A DNA stretch of 64,000 nucleotides from Mucilaginibacter sp. cycad4 (GCF_034263275.1 NZ_CP139559.1:6324001-6388000); one strand, 5' to 3'; shown: positions 33,947-43,558, numbered from the stretch's first letter. Numbers and translations: made by a program. The notes: generated from the letters alone by a model not told the origin.

Positions 33947-35161
33947 ATGAACCCATATCAACAGAAAAAACGTTGGAAATATTTGCTCCTTGCCTTTGCA
34001 GTAGTAATTGCCAGCGGTTCATTATTTTATACCAGTTACCTGGTACGTAACATTTCAAAATCTGAGCGCACCCGCGCGCAGGTTTGGGCGATGAGCATGA
34101 GGCAGTTACTAAACTCAGACGATGACGATTTTTTCAATTATGTAATTGCTGTACGTGATAGCTTAACCGTGCCTGCTATTATTACCGATGAAAAAGGAGA
34201 GATCATTTTACAGCGCGGATTGGATACTACCAAAGCTTATACTAAGCTGGAAGCTGAGTATAAAAAGAAAAAATATGATCCGGCCTATTTTAAGGAAGAG
34301 CTTAATTATATGAAAGGCCAGCACCCGCCTATAAAGTTTAAAGTGTTGGGCGATGATAATTATGTTTATTATAAAGACTCGGCACTACTTACGCAACTTC
34401 GTTTATTTCCATATATCCAGCTTACAGTAATTGCCATATTTTTGTTGATGGCGTATACGGCCTTTAGCTCGTCGCGCAAATCAGAGCAGGACCAGGTTTG
34501 GGTTGGCTTGGCCAAAGAAACCGCGCATCAGCTGGGTACACCAATATCATCCCTCATGGCCTGGATAGAGTTGATGAAGGAGAAATTCAACGCCGAAGAC
34601 GATGTTCTGATGGCGGAAATGGAAAACGACGTAAAGCGGCTGGAAATTGTAGCCGACCGTTTTTCAAAGATCGGTTCCAAGCCGGTACTGGAGGAGCACG
34701 GCGTTTATGCTGTAGTGAAAGATTTTGTTGATTATTTTAAAGTTCGTGTAAGCAAAAACATCAGCTTTGAAATGACAGGTAACCCGCACCTCAAAGCCGG
34801 GCTCAATATTCCGTTGTTTGACTGGGTATTGGAAAATTTGTTAAAAAATGCCGTTAACGCCATTGAGGGCAAGGGTAGCATCAAGGTTGAAATTAGCGGC
34901 AACAAGGTTAAGAACCAGATTTTTATTGACATTACAGATACCGGCAAAGGCATCCCCCGTTCAAAGTTTGATACTGTTTTTCAGCCTGGCTATACTACCC
35001 GTAAACGAGGCTGGGGGCTGGGTTTATCGCTCACCAAACGGATCATGGAGAACTACCATAACGGGCAGGTTTTTGTAAAAGATTCGGAAGTAGGTAAAGG
35101 AACAACTTTTAGGATTGTACTAAAAAATACGCGAAATGATAACAAAACCAAAACCAGGTGA
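33947..35161 (+). CDS. Membrane sensor histidine kinase
   Basis: The start is at MNPYQQKKRWKYLLL, ahead of the first membrane segment (~14-34); a GTG three codons upstream is possible. The 404-residue protein has an extracytoplasmic sensor of ~110 residues between two membrane helices (second ~148-168). The dimerisation His is in AKETAHQLGTPISSLMAW (~190). The N box is LENLLKNAVNAIEGKG, G1 is DTGKGIP and G2 GWGLGLSL. No response regulator is adjacent. Its 3' end overlaps the DinB-like gene by 26 bp, so the two share a transcript. Confidence 0.92.
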   Translation: MNPYQQKKRWKYLLLAFAVVIASGSLFYTSYLVRNISKSERTRAQVWAMSMRQLLNSDDDDFFNYVIAVRDSLTVPAIITDEKGEIILQRGLDTTKAYTKLEAEYKKKKYDPAYFKEELNYMKGQHPPIKFKVLGDDNYVYYKDSALLTQLRLFPYIQLTVIAIFLLMAYTAFSSSRKSEQDQVWVGLAKETAHQLGTPISSLMAWIELMKEKFNAEDDVLMAEMENDVKRLEIVADRFSKIGSKPVLEEHGVYAVVKDFVDYFKVRVSKNISFEMTGNPHLKAGLNIPLFDWVLENLLKNAVNAIEGKGSIKVEISGNKVKNQIFIDITDTGKGIPRSKFDTVFQPGYTTRKRGWGLGLSLTKRIMENYHNGQVFVKDSEVGKGTTFRIVLKNTRNDNKTKTR

Positions 35162-35651
35162 TTATTCGCCATTTGCAGCGGGATATGTGGGGCTTGTTGG
35201 CGACAATGATGTAATTAACATGCTTGAGCAGCAAATGGAGAGCAGCTACCAGCTATTCAACAGCCTAACCGACGAACAGGGACTGTATACTTATGCCCCT
35301 GGGAAATGGACAGTTAAGCAGGCACTGGGCCATATGATTGATACCGAACGCACCTTTGCCTATCGTGCCCTGGTGTTTTCGCGCAATCATATCGAACTGC
35401 CGGGTTTTGACCAGGATATTTATGTTAATAATACCGATTTTAACAGTCAAAATATAAAAGACCTTGCCGAAGAGTTCCGTGCATTGCGCCAGGCTAACCT
35501 TTATATGATTAAAGCATTCAGCGATGAGCAGCTAAATCGTAACGGTATTGCCAGCAACCATTTGTTTACTGTTGCGGCATTTGTATTTATGCTGGCCGGG
35601 CATGAGCGCCATCACCTAAATTTATTTAAAGAGCGGTACGGGATAGGGTAA
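35136..35651 (+). CDS. DinB/YfiT-like four-helix metal-binding protein
   Basis: This 171-residue DinB-superfamily protein has the three-His metal site pattern: WTVKQALGHMIDTERTFAYR (His ~67), and near the C-terminus LAGHERHHLNLFKERYG. Members include thiol-dependent transferases, such as bacillithiol-type enzymes, and damage-induced proteins. The substrate is not readable. Its start lies inside the end of the kinase gene in another frame, which is tight coupling to a signalling gene. Confidence 0.85.
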   Translation: MITKPKPGDYSPFAAGYVGLVGDNDVINMLEQQMESSYQLFNSLTDEQGLYTYAPGKWTVKQALGHMIDTERTFAYRALVFSRNHIELPGFDQDIYVNNTDFNSQNIKDLAEEFRALRQANLYMIKAFSDEQLNRNGIASNHLFTVAAFVFMLAGHERHHLNLFKERYGIG

Positions 35652-35805
35652 GGTATTTATATTACGCATCGTAACAAATCGGGAAGTTCTCCCTTTTAGT
35701 GAGGAGAAGACAAGGCGTTTAAAAATAAAGACTTACGAAGTTTTTACTTCGTAAGTCTAAGCTCTGTGGTTTGCCCAGGGGCGGAAGGGGGACGTAATGA
35801 ATGTC

Positions 35806-36180
35806 CTATTTCTCTTTGTACAATTCTTCTTTATCCAGCACTTCCTTTTTTTCGATGCGGTATGATAAAAACAAGCCCGCCCCTCCGAATATAGCTATCA
35901 GCGCTACATATAAAAAGAAAACATCATCGTCAAAGCTATTGAATACGCTGCGGTTTAAAACATATGCTAAAAATAAACCGATACCTGAGCCGATGAGCAA
36001 TAAGCCCCATTTTAAATTTTGATACGGAGCCGATTGTGGTTTATAACTCCTTGGATCCATGTTTCGTTCTATCATTGCTAATTTCTCCCGTTTGTTTAAG
36101 TAAACGATGCCGAAGATCATCGCGAATAAGCTGAGGGGTATTATTATTCCGGCTAATACGCCCAATTGTCCAGGTCCCAT
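35806..36180 (-). CDS. DUF6249-type membrane protein, probable ECF-regulon member
   Basis: This 124-residue protein has membrane segments at ~7-28 (GVLAGIIIPLSLFAMIFGIVYL), ~57-75 and ~88-106. The cytoplasmic loop has REKLAMIERNMDPRSY, a pattern I associate with DUF6249. The function is unknown. Upstream at 36253-36285 is the same 33-bp motif that precedes the ECF sigma operon at 61997-62578. The sigma factor therefore probably drives this gene, although it lies about 26 kb away. Confidence 0.8.
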   Translation of the reverse strand: MGPGQLGVLAGIIIPLSLFAMIFGIVYLNKREKLAMIERNMDPRSYKPQSAPYQNLKWGLLLIGSGIGLFLAYVLNRSVFNSFDDDVFFLYVALIAIFGGAGLFLSYRIEKKEVLDKEELYKEK

Positions 36181-36252
36181 AATATTTGTTTTTTTAATTA
36201 AGTAATATTGTTTTTTTTCTCTGTAAATACTCCATTGCGGTGTATTTGTAAG

Positions 36253-36285
36253 CTATGACCACACGTTTTTTAAACAGGTTACACC
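36253..36285 (-). promoter_or_regulatory. Predicted ECF-sigma promoter upstream of the DUF6249 gene
   Basis: On the minus strand it reads GGTGTAACCTG-N10-GTGTGGTCATAG. It matches 62589-62621 at all 23 fixed positions with the same 10-bp spacer. The GTAACC and GGTCATA parts sit where -35 and -10 elements of ECF sigma factors are expected. The downstream ATG is 72 bp away. Confidence 0.75.
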
Positions 36286-36305
36286 CTGATAAAAAAATAT
36301 TTTCG

Positions 36306-36333
36306 CTCCCCCTTCAGGGGGCAGGGGGGCATT
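36306..36333. repeat. C-rich/G-rich repeat fragment upstream of pdeM
   Basis: CTCCCCCTTCAGGGGGCAGG is followed by GGGG. It is of the same class as repeats at gene ends elsewhere in the window. Confidence 0.5.
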
Positions 36334-36336
36334 TAT

Positions 36337-36344
36337 TAACTTTG
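36337..36344 (+). promoter_or_regulatory. Bacteroidota -7 box (TAACTTTG) for pdeM
   Basis: An exact TAnnTTTG match ends five bases before the ATG at 36350, so transcription should begin at or within a few bases of the start codon. Confidence 0.55.
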
Positions 36345-36349
36345 CCTCA

Positions 36350-37009
36350 ATGATAAGTGCGGCTACTCCTTTTAACCTGCTGGGGCAGGACCTTTTATTG
36401 CTTCCGCAAAAAGCAATTTACTGGCAACAGCAAAACGCCCTGATAATTGCCGATGTACATTTGGGGAAGGTTGGGCATTTTCGTAAGGCCGGGATAGCAG
36501 TACCGCGGGATATGGAACAAAGCGACCTGGCCGTACTTTCCGATCTGATTTACGAACACAAACCGGAGAAACTGATTTTCCTGGGCGATCTGTTCCACAG
36601 CGACTTGAACAACGACTGGGATTGGTTCATTCTCTGGCGAAGTCAGTTCCCGGCGTTACAGATCATCCTGATCCGCGGCAATCACGATATCATTGCAGAT
36701 AAGCATTACCATAACCTGAATATCGAACTGCACGACGAATTGTTGATCGGGCCGTTTCTGATGATGCACCATCCGCTTGCCAATGACAAGGAGGAAAAGG
36801 CAGGTTACGTTTTCTGTGGGCATATCCATCCTGGGGTAAACTTAAGCGGTCGGGCACGTCAAAGCATCACACTGCCGTGTTTTGCCTTCGGCAGCAGGCA
36901 GGGAATACTACCGTCATTCGGAAAATTTACCGGGCGGGTAGCAATCCGAAGCCTTCAAAACGACAGGATCTTTGCTGTACTTAAAGATAAGGTTGTGGCT
37001 ATCGCCTGA
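36350..37009 (+). CDS. pdeM: Ligase-associated DNA-damage-response phosphoesterase PdeM
   Basis: This 219-residue calcineurin-like phosphoesterase has all its metal motifs: DVHLGK (~34-39), GDLFHSD (~80-86), RGNHD (~110-114), MMHHPL (~137) and CGHIHPG (~152-157). LLPQKAIYWQQQNALIIADVHLG matches the PdeM group, which usually travels with an ATP-dependent DNA ligase and an Lhr-type helicase. Those partners are not in this window. It probably trims damaged DNA ends. The leader is nearly absent judging by the promoter box. Confidence 0.9.
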   Translation: MISAATPFNLLGQDLLLLPQKAIYWQQQNALIIADVHLGKVGHFRKAGIAVPRDMEQSDLAVLSDLIYEHKPEKLIFLGDLFHSDLNNDWDWFILWRSQFPALQIILIRGNHDIIADKHYHNLNIELHDELLIGPFLMMHHPLANDKEEKAGYVFCGHIHPGVNLSGRARQSITLPCFAFGSRQGILPSFGKFTGRVAIRSLQNDRIFAVLKDKVVAIA

Positions 37010-37163
37010 TTTTTACTCGTAAAACCCTCTTTATTTCAATGAATTACCCGTCATAGTATTGTATTTGTATATTGAATACTAGTGCATTGCTTTAGATTGA
37101 TTCTAAATAGTTTTTTGATCTTCAATAAGCCAAAACCTCTTCTATGTTTTGTTATTTAATAAA

Positions 37164-37171
37164 TACTTTTG
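37164..37171 (+). promoter_or_regulatory. Bacteroidota -7 box (TACTTTTG) for sdhCAB
   Basis: An exact TAnnTTTG match lies 20 bp before the sdhC ATG and implies a leader of about 17 nt. Confidence 0.5.
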
Positions 37172-37191
37172 CCTAACAAATCCAATTCATA

Positions 37192-37983
37192 ATGAGCGAA
37201 TTCAAACAAACCTTAAACTCGTCGCTGGGCAAAAAGCTGATCATGGCTTTAACAGGCTTGTTTCTGTGTACCTTTTTAATTGTGCACGTAGGCGGCAACC
37301 TGTTGTTGTTTAAACACGATGACGGTTTCAGTTTTAACGTGTATGCCAACTTCCTTACGCATTTTCCGCCTATTGAAGTAATTGCATACCTGTTGTACCT
37401 TTCCATTTTAGTGCATGCACTATACGGCTTGATCCTGACTGTCAAGAACCGTAAAGCCCGCCCTGTACGTTATGCAGTAGCGGCAAAATCTGATGCCTCA
37501 TGGTCATCAAAAAACATGGGCCTGCTGGGTTCAGTCCTGTTCCTGTTCATCGTTATCCACATGGGCGATTTCTGGTTCCGTTACCATAACGACAAAACTA
37601 TGGGCTTTAAGGAGTACCGTACCGACCTGGCAACAGGCGAAACAAAAGTTAGCGATTACACCCCGGCCAATGCCGAATTCAGCCACTCGGTATCAACCGA
37701 AAACAATGTGGAAGTTGTTAGGGTAAAAGACCTGCACGCACGTGTTACTACCAGCTTCAGCAACCTTATTTACGTTATATTTTACGTAATAGCCATGGGT
37801 GCTGTAGCATTTCACCTGCTGCATGGTTTCCAGAGTGCGTTCCGTACGCTGGGCTGGGTGCACCGTAAATATACCCCGGTAGTTTACTTTATTGGCACAT
37901 GGCTGTTCGCGGTTATCATTCCGCTGCTTTTCGCCGCCATGCCGGTTTATTACTACTACTTATCAACCCAGGGAGCTCACTAA
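37192..37983 (+). CDS. sdhC: Succinate dehydrogenase cytochrome b subunit
   Basis: This 263-residue protein is of the Bacillus/Wolinella-type single-subunit cytochrome b558 class (five membrane segments). Heme-ligand His candidates occur in FLIVHVGGNLL, YLSILVHALYGL, IVIHMGDFWFR and AFHLLHGFQSAFRTLGW. It anchors SdhAB and passes electrons to menaquinone in the inner membrane. It is the first gene of sdhCAB, 41 bp ahead of sdhA. Confidence 0.94.
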   Translation: MSEFKQTLNSSLGKKLIMALTGLFLCTFLIVHVGGNLLLFKHDDGFSFNVYANFLTHFPPIEVIAYLLYLSILVHALYGLILTVKNRKARPVRYAVAAKSDASWSSKNMGLLGSVLFLFIVIHMGDFWFRYHNDKTMGFKEYRTDLATGETKVSDYTPANAEFSHSVSTENNVEVVRVKDLHARVTTSFSNLIYVIFYVIAMGAVAFHLLHGFQSAFRTLGWVHRKYTPVVYFIGTWLFAVIIPLLFAAMPVYYYYLSTQGAH

Positions 37984-38024
37984 GTTAGCTGGCCAAAAGC
38001 CACAAACATAAATACAAAGAAGAG

Positions 38025-39959
38025 ATGACATTAGATGCTAAAATTCCTCAAGGCCCATTAGCCGAAAAATGGAGCAAGCATAAATTTGATCTGAAGCTGG
38101 TTAACCCCGCCAACAAGCGTAAATACGATATCATCATCGTAGGTACAGGTTTGGCCGGTGCTTCGGCGGCTGCAACACTGGCCGAACTGGGTTACAATGT
38201 TAAGGCATTTTGTTTCCAGGACAGCCCCCGCCGTGCGCACTCTATCGCCGCACAGGGTGGTATCAATGCTGCTAAAAATTACCAGAACGACGGTGACAGT
38301 GTTTTCCGTTTATTTTACGATACGATTAAAGGTGGTGACTACCGCGCCCGTGAAGCCAACGTTCACCGCCTGGCCGAAGTTTCGGTAAACATCATTGACC
38401 AGTGCGTTGCACAGGGCGTGCCTTTTGCCCGCGAATATGGCGGCTTGCTGGATAACCGTTCATTCGGTGGTTCGCAGGTATCGCGTACATTTTACGCGAG
38501 GGGCCAAACAGGGCAGCAGCTGTTATTAGGTGCATACTCTGCCCTTAACCGCCAGATCCATGCCGGTAAAGTTAAAGTTTATACCCGCCACGAAATGCTT
38601 GACGTGGTAACTATCGATGGCCATGCCAAAGGTATTGTTACCCGTAACATGCTTACCGGTGCTATTGATACCCATGCAGGCCACGCGGTATTATTGTGCA
38701 CCGGTGGTTACAGCAACGTGTTCTATCTGTCAACAAACGCCATCGGCTCAAACGTAACGGCAGCCTGGAGGGCACACAAACGCGGTGCTTTCTTCGGTAA
38801 CCCTTGCTATACTCAAATTCACCCGACCTGTATCCCGGTATCCGGCGATCACCAGTCTAAGTTAACGCTGATGTCTGAATCGCTGCGTAACGACGGTAGG
38901 GTATGGGCACCTAAAACTGTTGAAATTGCCGAGCAATTACGCAAAGGTACTTTGAAAGCTGACCAGGTTAAAGAAGATGACCGCGATTACTTCCTGGAAC
39001 GTAAATATCCTGCTTTCGGTAACCTTGTTCCGCGCGACGTTGCTTCACGTAACGCCAAGGAAATGGTTGAAGAAGGCAGAGGTGTGGGTGGTTCGGGCTT
39101 CGCGGTATTCCTTGACTTTGCTGATGCCATTAAACGTTTAGGCGAAGAAACTGTTAAAGCCAAATACGGTAACCTGTTTGATATGTATATCCAGATCACC
39201 GACGAAAACCCGTATAAACAACCAATGCGTATTTACCCGGCGGTCCACTATACCATGGGCGGCCTTTGGGTTGATTATAACCTGAGCACTACCATTCCTG
39301 GTTTATATGCTTTAGGCGAATGTAACTTCTCCGATCACGGTGCCAACCGTCTTGGTGCATCAGCATTGATGCAGGGTTTATCAGACGGTTATTTCGTAAT
39401 CCCTTATACCCTTGGTGATTATTTGGCTAAAACCGGTCCTAAAAAGGTTGATACCAGCCACCCTGCTTTTGAGCAAACCAAACAGGATGTAATTGCCCAT
39501 GTAAATAAATTGCTTGCATTAAAGGGCACAAAAACCGTTAATGAATACCACCGCGACCTCGGTCACATCATGTGGGAATATTGCGGTATGGCCCGTACCG
39601 ATGAAGGCCTGAGAAAAGCAAAAGGCCTGATCCAGGCATTGAAAGCTGATTTCTGGAAAAACGCCATCGTAACCGGCGAAAACGAAGAAGTAAATGCTTC
39701 GTTAGAAAGGGCTGGTCGTGTGGCCGATTTCATCGAGCTTGGCGAACTGATGATCGACGACGCTTTAATGCGTAAAGAATCATGCGGTGGCCACTTCAGG
39801 GTTGAATCGCAAACACCAGATGGTGAAGCATTGCGTGATGACGAAAACTTCGCGTTTGTAGCCGCCTGGGAGTTTAAAGGCGAAAATCAGCCGGAAGAGT
39901 TACATAAAGAGCAACTAACATTTGAAGCAGTACACCTGTCTCAACGTAATTATGCATAG
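38025..39959 (+). CDS. sdhA: Succinate dehydrogenase flavoprotein subunit
   Basis: This 644-residue protein has the FAD dinucleotide fold [22 protein letters not shown] (~36-57). The His for covalent FAD is in [18 protein letters not shown] (~71-88). Active-site blocks are [34 protein letters not shown] and [18 protein letters not shown]. The length fits the epsilon-type/Bacillus-type enzyme. It oxidises succinate to fumarate in the TCA cycle and is co-transcribed with sdhC and sdhB. Confidence 0.97.
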   Translation: MTLDAKIPQGPLAEKWSKHKFDLKLVNPANKRKYDIIIVGTGLAGASAAATLAELGYNVKAFCFQDSPRRAHSIAAQGGINAAKNYQNDGDSVFRLFYDTIKGGDYRAREANVHRLAEVSVNIIDQCVAQGVPFAREYGGLLDNRSFGGSQVSRTFYARGQTGQQLLLGAYSALNRQIHAGKVKVYTRHEMLDVVTIDGHAKGIVTRNMLTGAIDTHAGHAVLLCTGGYSNVFYLSTNAIGSNVTAAWRAHKRGAFFGNPCYTQIHPTCIPVSGDHQSKLTLMSESLRNDGRVWAPKTVEIAEQLRKGTLKADQVKEDDRDYFLERKYPAFGNLVPRDVASRNAKEMVEEGRGVGGSGFAVFLDFADAIKRLGEETVKAKYGNLFDMYIQITDENPYKQPMRIYPAVHYTMGGLWVDYNLSTTIPGLYALGECNFSDHGANRLGASALMQGLSDGYFVIPYTLGDYLAKTGPKKVDTSHPAFEQTKQDVIAHVNKLLALKGTKTVNEYHRDLGHIMWEYCGMARTDEGLRKAKGLIQALKADFWKNAIVTGENEEVNASLERAGRVADFIELGELMIDDALMRKESCGGHFRVESQTPDGEALRDDENFAFVAAWEFKGENQPEELHKEQLTFEAVHLSQRNYA

Positions 39960-39962
39960 TGA

Positions 39963-40030
39963 ATGGTTGATTAAGTGAGTAGTTGATTAAGTTAAAACTA
40001 CTCACCCAATCAACCACTCACTTAATCAAC
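39963..40030. repeat. GTTGATTAAGTGAGT-type inverted repeat between sdhA and sdhB
   Basis: ATGGTTGATTAAGTGAGTAG on the left pairs with CAATCAACCACTCACTTAATCAAC on the right. It belongs to the same family as 18143-18254. It begins within five bases of the sdhA stop and could form an intercistronic RNA hairpin. Confidence 0.8.
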
Positions 40031-40062
40031 TGAAATAACGATATCTCAAATCTAAGTAAAAG

Positions 40063-40848
40063 ATGAGTAACGGAAATATGAACCTGACGCTTAAAGTATG
40101 GCGTCAAAAAAATGCTCAAACCGCGGGTAAATTTGTAAGCTACAAAGCTGAGAACATTTCGCCTGACATGTCGTTCCTTGAAATGCTCGACGTGGTTAAC
40201 GAAAGCCTTACCCACAAAGGTGATGAGCCAATTAACTTCGACCACGACTGCCGCGAAGGGATCTGCGGTATGTGTTCATTATATATCAACGGTCACCCGC
40301 ACGGCCCGAAACGCGGTATCACTACCTGCCAGCTGCACATGCGTACCTTCCACGATGGTGAAACCATCACCATTGAACCATGGCGCGCAGAAGCATTCCC
40401 GATTGTAAAAGACTTAGCGGTTGACCGCTCTGCATTTGACAGGATCCAGCAAGCTGGTGGCTATGTTTCGGTAAATACCGGTGGCGTACCTGATGGTAAC
40501 GCTATCCCAATCCCTAAGGTTATTGCTGATGAGGCTTTCAACTCGGCTACCTGTATTGGTTGCGGTGCCTGCGTTGCAGCTTGTAAAAACGCTTCGGCCA
40601 TGCTGTTCGTATCGGCTAAGATCACCCAATTAGGGTTATTGCCGCAAGGCCAGCCAGAGCGCTACCGTCGCGTGCAATCAATGGTTGCCCAGATGGATGA
40701 AGAAGGCTTTGGTAGCTGTACCAACACTGGTGCCTGCGAAGCTGAATGCCCTAAGGAAATTAAACTGACCAACATTGCCCGCATGAACAACGACTATTTC
40801 AGCGCGAAACTGTTCAGGGAAGAAGAAGTACACGAACAAAATCATTAA
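40063..40848 (+). CDS. sdhB: Succinate dehydrogenase iron-sulfur subunit
   Basis: This 261-residue protein has the [2Fe-2S] ligands in [15 protein letters not shown] (~65-79) plus a later Cys in TTCQLHM. The [4Fe-4S] motif is [11 protein letters not shown] (~166-176), and the third cluster is [12 protein letters not shown] (~222-233). It carries electrons from SdhA FAD to the cytochrome b. It follows sdhA after a hairpin-forming repeat, an unusual 103-bp gap inside an otherwise tight operon, and ends at a strong terminator. Confidence 0.97.
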   Translation: MSNGNMNLTLKVWRQKNAQTAGKFVSYKAENISPDMSFLEMLDVVNESLTHKGDEPINFDHDCREGICGMCSLYINGHPHGPKRGITTCQLHMRTFHDGETITIEPWRAEAFPIVKDLAVDRSAFDRIQQAGGYVSVNTGGVPDGNAIPIPKVIADEAFNSATCIGCGACVAACKNASAMLFVSAKITQLGLLPQGQPERYRRVQSMVAQMDEEGFGSCTNTGACEAECPKEIKLTNIARMNNDYFSAKLFREEEVHEQNH

Positions 40849-40872
40849 TTGATCATTTGTTTTGGATATCGT

Positions 40873-40904
40873 AAACGGCCCGGCTTGCCCGGGCCGTTTT
40901 ATGT
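40873..40904 (+). terminator. Rho-independent terminator after sdhB
   Basis: The stem AAACGGCCCGG / CCGGGCCGTTT has a short loop and is followed by TATGTTTTG. Confidence 0.8.
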
Positions 40905-41026
40905 TTTGTTCAGAAGCTGATAAGCGACGTGATAAAATAAGGTAATAAAAACGCTCTTGCGTGTTTGGGAATAAGCACGCAAATTTTTTTTGATCCGGCT
41001 TAAGGCTTAGAACTAAGGCTTCCGAC

Positions 41027-41344
41027 TTACTCCTCTCCCACCAGCTTAAATACCATCCCATCCATATCTTCAGAGATCCTGATCTGGCAGGCCAGTCGAC
41101 TTGCAGGCGGGGCGTAGGGTAGCGTATCCAGTACGTCGAGTTCGGTATCCGTAGCAGTAAAATACTCTTCGGGCCCTTCTATCACCTGTACGTGACAGGT
41201 GGCACAAAGCGCCATGCCGCCGCAGGTGGCCAGTATATCATATTCAGATGCCTTTAACACTTCCATCAGGCTCAGGTTTATGCCTTCCGGAATTTCAACG
41301 GGCCTGCTGCCTCCGTCGCGGTCAATTATGGTTAAATTTATCAT
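41027..41344 (-). CDS. 2Fe-2S ferredoxin, adrenodoxin/ISC type
   Basis: This 105-residue protein has its four cluster Cys in ILATCGGMALCATCHV (~39, ~45, ~48) and RLACQI (~85), spaced as in vertebrate-type/ISC ferredoxins. It carries single electrons in the cytoplasm. Its ATG is two bases after the stop of the ferredoxin-NADP reductase gene, so the two are one operon and probable redox partners. Confidence 0.93.
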   Translation of the reverse strand: MINLTIIDRDGGSRPVEIPEGINLSLMEVLKASEYDILATCGGMALCATCHVQVIEGPEEYFTATDTELDVLDTLPYAPPASRLACQIRISEDMDGMVFKLVGEE

Positions 41345-41346
41345 GG

Positions 41347-42357
41347 CTAAAAAGCGCTAACACCGTAAACGGTAGTGTATTTAAAACTCAGTTTTTGCTC
41401 GGGGTAAACATATTTGAAGGCACTTTGGGCCATTAAAGCACTCTCATGAAAACCGCATAAGATCAGCTTAAGCTTACCGGGGTAGATATTGATATCGCCA
41501 ATGGCGTAAATACGTTCAATATTAGTGCTGTAATCAACGGTATTTACTGCAATGGCCGATCTGTCGATATTCAAACCCCAGTCGGCAATAGGGCCGAGTT
41601 TGGGGCTAAGGCCAAATAAAGGAATGAGGTGATCGGCTTCAATATGGCTCACCTGCTGGTCGCGATCAAGCAGGGTGATCTCCTGCAAACGATCATCGCC
41701 GGTTAAAGCAACTACGTTTGATTTAAGGATCAGGTCGATCTTACCTTCCCTGGCCAGTTCAAATACTTTTTCGGCACTATCGGGTGCTCCACGGAAAGTA
41801 TCCCCCCTATGGATCAGTGTAACCCGTTCGGCTACATTGCTCAGGAAGACAGCCCAGTCAAGTGCAGAATCGCCGCCACCTGCAAGCACCACTTTTTTAT
41901 TACGGAAATGTTCGGGGTTCTTCACCATATAGGCTACACCTTTTCCCTCAAAATCCGTAAGGCGGTCAATTTCCGGTTTACGGGGTTCAAAGCAGCCAAG
42001 GCCACCGGCAATTACCACCACCTGGCAATGCACAATCGTACCATCATTCGTGCTGATGTTGTAGGATCCGTCTTCATTGCGTTGCAGGTTTTCCACCCGC
42101 TCGCCCAAACTAAAGGTGGGATGAAACGGGGCTATCTGCAGCATCAAGTTATCCACCAGTTGCTGTGCGGTAACATCGGGATAGCCGGGAATATCATAAA
42201 TAGGTTTATGCGGATAGATTTCAGAAAGCTGGCCGCCAACCTGTGGCAGCACATCAATAAGGTGGCAGCGCATTTTGAGCAGCCCGGCTTCAAAAACAGC
42301 AAATAAACCAACAGGCCCCGCGCCTATAATGCAGATATCGGTAGTAATTTTTTCCAT
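41347..42357 (-). CDS. Ferredoxin-NADP(+) reductase, thioredoxin-reductase-like type
   Basis: The start is set at MEKITTDICIIGAGPVGLFA; the frame extends eight codons upstream. The 336-residue protein has the FAD loop GAGPVGLFAVFEAG, a second Rossmann loop VVLAGGGDSALDWAVFLS for NADPH, and the closing YAIGDINIYPGKLKLI. There is no CxxC between the domains, so it is not a thioredoxin reductase. It is closest to the Bacillus YumC-type enzyme. It should pass NADPH electrons to the ferredoxin encoded immediately downstream. Confidence 0.92.
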   Translation of the reverse strand: MEKITTDICIIGAGPVGLFAVFEAGLLKMRCHLIDVLPQVGGQLSEIYPHKPIYDIPGYPDVTAQQLVDNLMLQIAPFHPTFSLGERVENLQRNEDGSYNISTNDGTIVHCQVVVIAGGLGCFEPRKPEIDRLTDFEGKGVAYMVKNPEHFRNKKVVLAGGGDSALDWAVFLSNVAERVTLIHRGDTFRGAPDSAEKVFELAREGKIDLILKSNVVALTGDDRLQEITLLDRDQQVSHIEADHLIPLFGLSPKLGPIADWGLNIDRSAIAVNTVDYSTNIERIYAIGDINIYPGKLKLILCGFHESALMAQSAFKYVYPEQKLSFKYTTVYGVSAF

Positions 42358-42434
42358 ATATGATCGCCTTTGTTTCAGCAATCAAATTTGCCGCTAAACC
42401 AACTGACAATCAAATGATATAAAGTAATATGCGA

Positions 42435-43334
42435 TTACTTTAAGTTATAACTGGCGAGGCAAAAACGCTTAAATAATTCTATCAGCTTGCTGTGTTTTCC
42501 ATGCAGTTGAATGAACTGAAAAGTGCGGAAAATCTCTAATCCTTTAACATCAATAATAGTGAGCTCGTTGTATTTTAGTTCACTCACTACCGATTGGATA
42601 GAAAGAAAAGTTGCTGTTTCTGAGTATAAAAGATATTGTTTTATGGCGATACTGCTTTCCAGTTGAATCTCGATATTCAGATCTTTAGGGTTGATCTGCA
42701 CCGCAGCCAGGGCATTGAAGATAACATCCAGGGTGCCCGATCCGGCTTCCCTTAAAACCAGCGGAATTGCGGGTAATTGTTTAGGTGTGATCTCGGCCTT
42801 TTTGGATAACTTATTGTTAGCACTGGTCACCAGTACAATTTCATCCTTAACAAAATCGGTATAGGATAATTGCGGCGAATGGGCAGCCCCTTCTACAATG
42901 GCAATATCTATTTTTTCGGCCAATACCAGCTGCGAGATCTGATCTGTATTGGCCTGGATAAAGTTGAAAGTAACCTTTGGATATGTTTTTTTGAACAGAG
43001 CCAGCAGCTTGGGCAAAATAGTTTGCGCCACGGTGGTACTGGCCCCTATGTGCAACGTACCGGCTTCCAGGTTATTAAGCTGGGCCAGTTCGGTTTCCAG
43101 GTCGGTATAGGTTTGGAAAATCTTTTCGGCATATTTTTCAAGGATCTTGCCGGCAGTGGTAAGGGAAATATTATTGCCGTTTCGTTTAAACAATTGTACG
43201 CTGAGCTGCTGCTCCAGTTCCTTGATATGTTTGGTGACCGCGGGCTGGGTGATAAATAACTCGGACGCAGCTTTGGTAAAGCTTAACCGCTGTGCTACTG
43301 TATAAAAAACCTTCAGCCTGAAATCAAATATCAT
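42435..43334 (-). CDS. LysR-family transcriptional regulator
   Basis: This 299-residue protein has an N-terminal winged helix (LSFTKAASELFITQPAVTKHIKEL, ~18-41) and a C-terminal LysR substrate-binding domain with LHIGASTTVAQTILPKLL and LREAGSGTLDVI. The pattern is close to the CysL/CbbR-like branch, but the ligand is unknown. It lies on the same strand, 77 bp upstream of the ferredoxin reductase gene, so it may regulate or be co-transcribed with that redox pair. Confidence 0.92.
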   Translation of the reverse strand: MIFDFRLKVFYTVAQRLSFTKAASELFITQPAVTKHIKELEQQLSVQLFKRNGNNISLTTAGKILEKYAEKIFQTYTDLETELAQLNNLEAGTLHIGASTTVAQTILPKLLALFKKTYPKVTFNFIQANTDQISQLVLAEKIDIAIVEGAAHSPQLSYTDFVKDEIVLVTSANNKLSKKAEITPKQLPAIPLVLREAGSGTLDVIFNALAAVQINPKDLNIEIQLESSIAIKQYLLYSETATFLSIQSVVSELKYNELTIIDVKGLEIFRTFQFIQLHGKHSKLIELFKRFCLASYNLK

Positions 43335-43451
43335 TGAGCCAATTTAGGAATAAATAGTTTATCCGGTATGGCATTGTGAGTAAGCATCAAGGCAACCTGA
43401 AAAAAATAATTATGACTTAAGAAATTTATTTTAAGGATGTTGTGCGATGGC

Positions 43452-43558
43452 TGCGTTAGGGATTGCAGTGAAAGCCCACAGCGTGGGTTGGGATTGTGGG
43501 AAGGCAAGGCGAGGACTTGTAACGGAAAAGCCCGGCCCGTTGGCTAACGGGAACGCCC
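43452..43558 (+). repeat. Dispersed GCGTT/AACGC-ended repeat, copy B
   Basis: It starts TGCGTTAGGGATTGCAGTGA and ends CCGTTGGCTAACGGGAACGC. It is co-linear with copy A (916-1030), and both are followed by the same AT-rich tail (TTTAATAATCAACAA...). This and the next repeat fill the 377-bp gap; no gene was seen. Confidence 0.8.
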
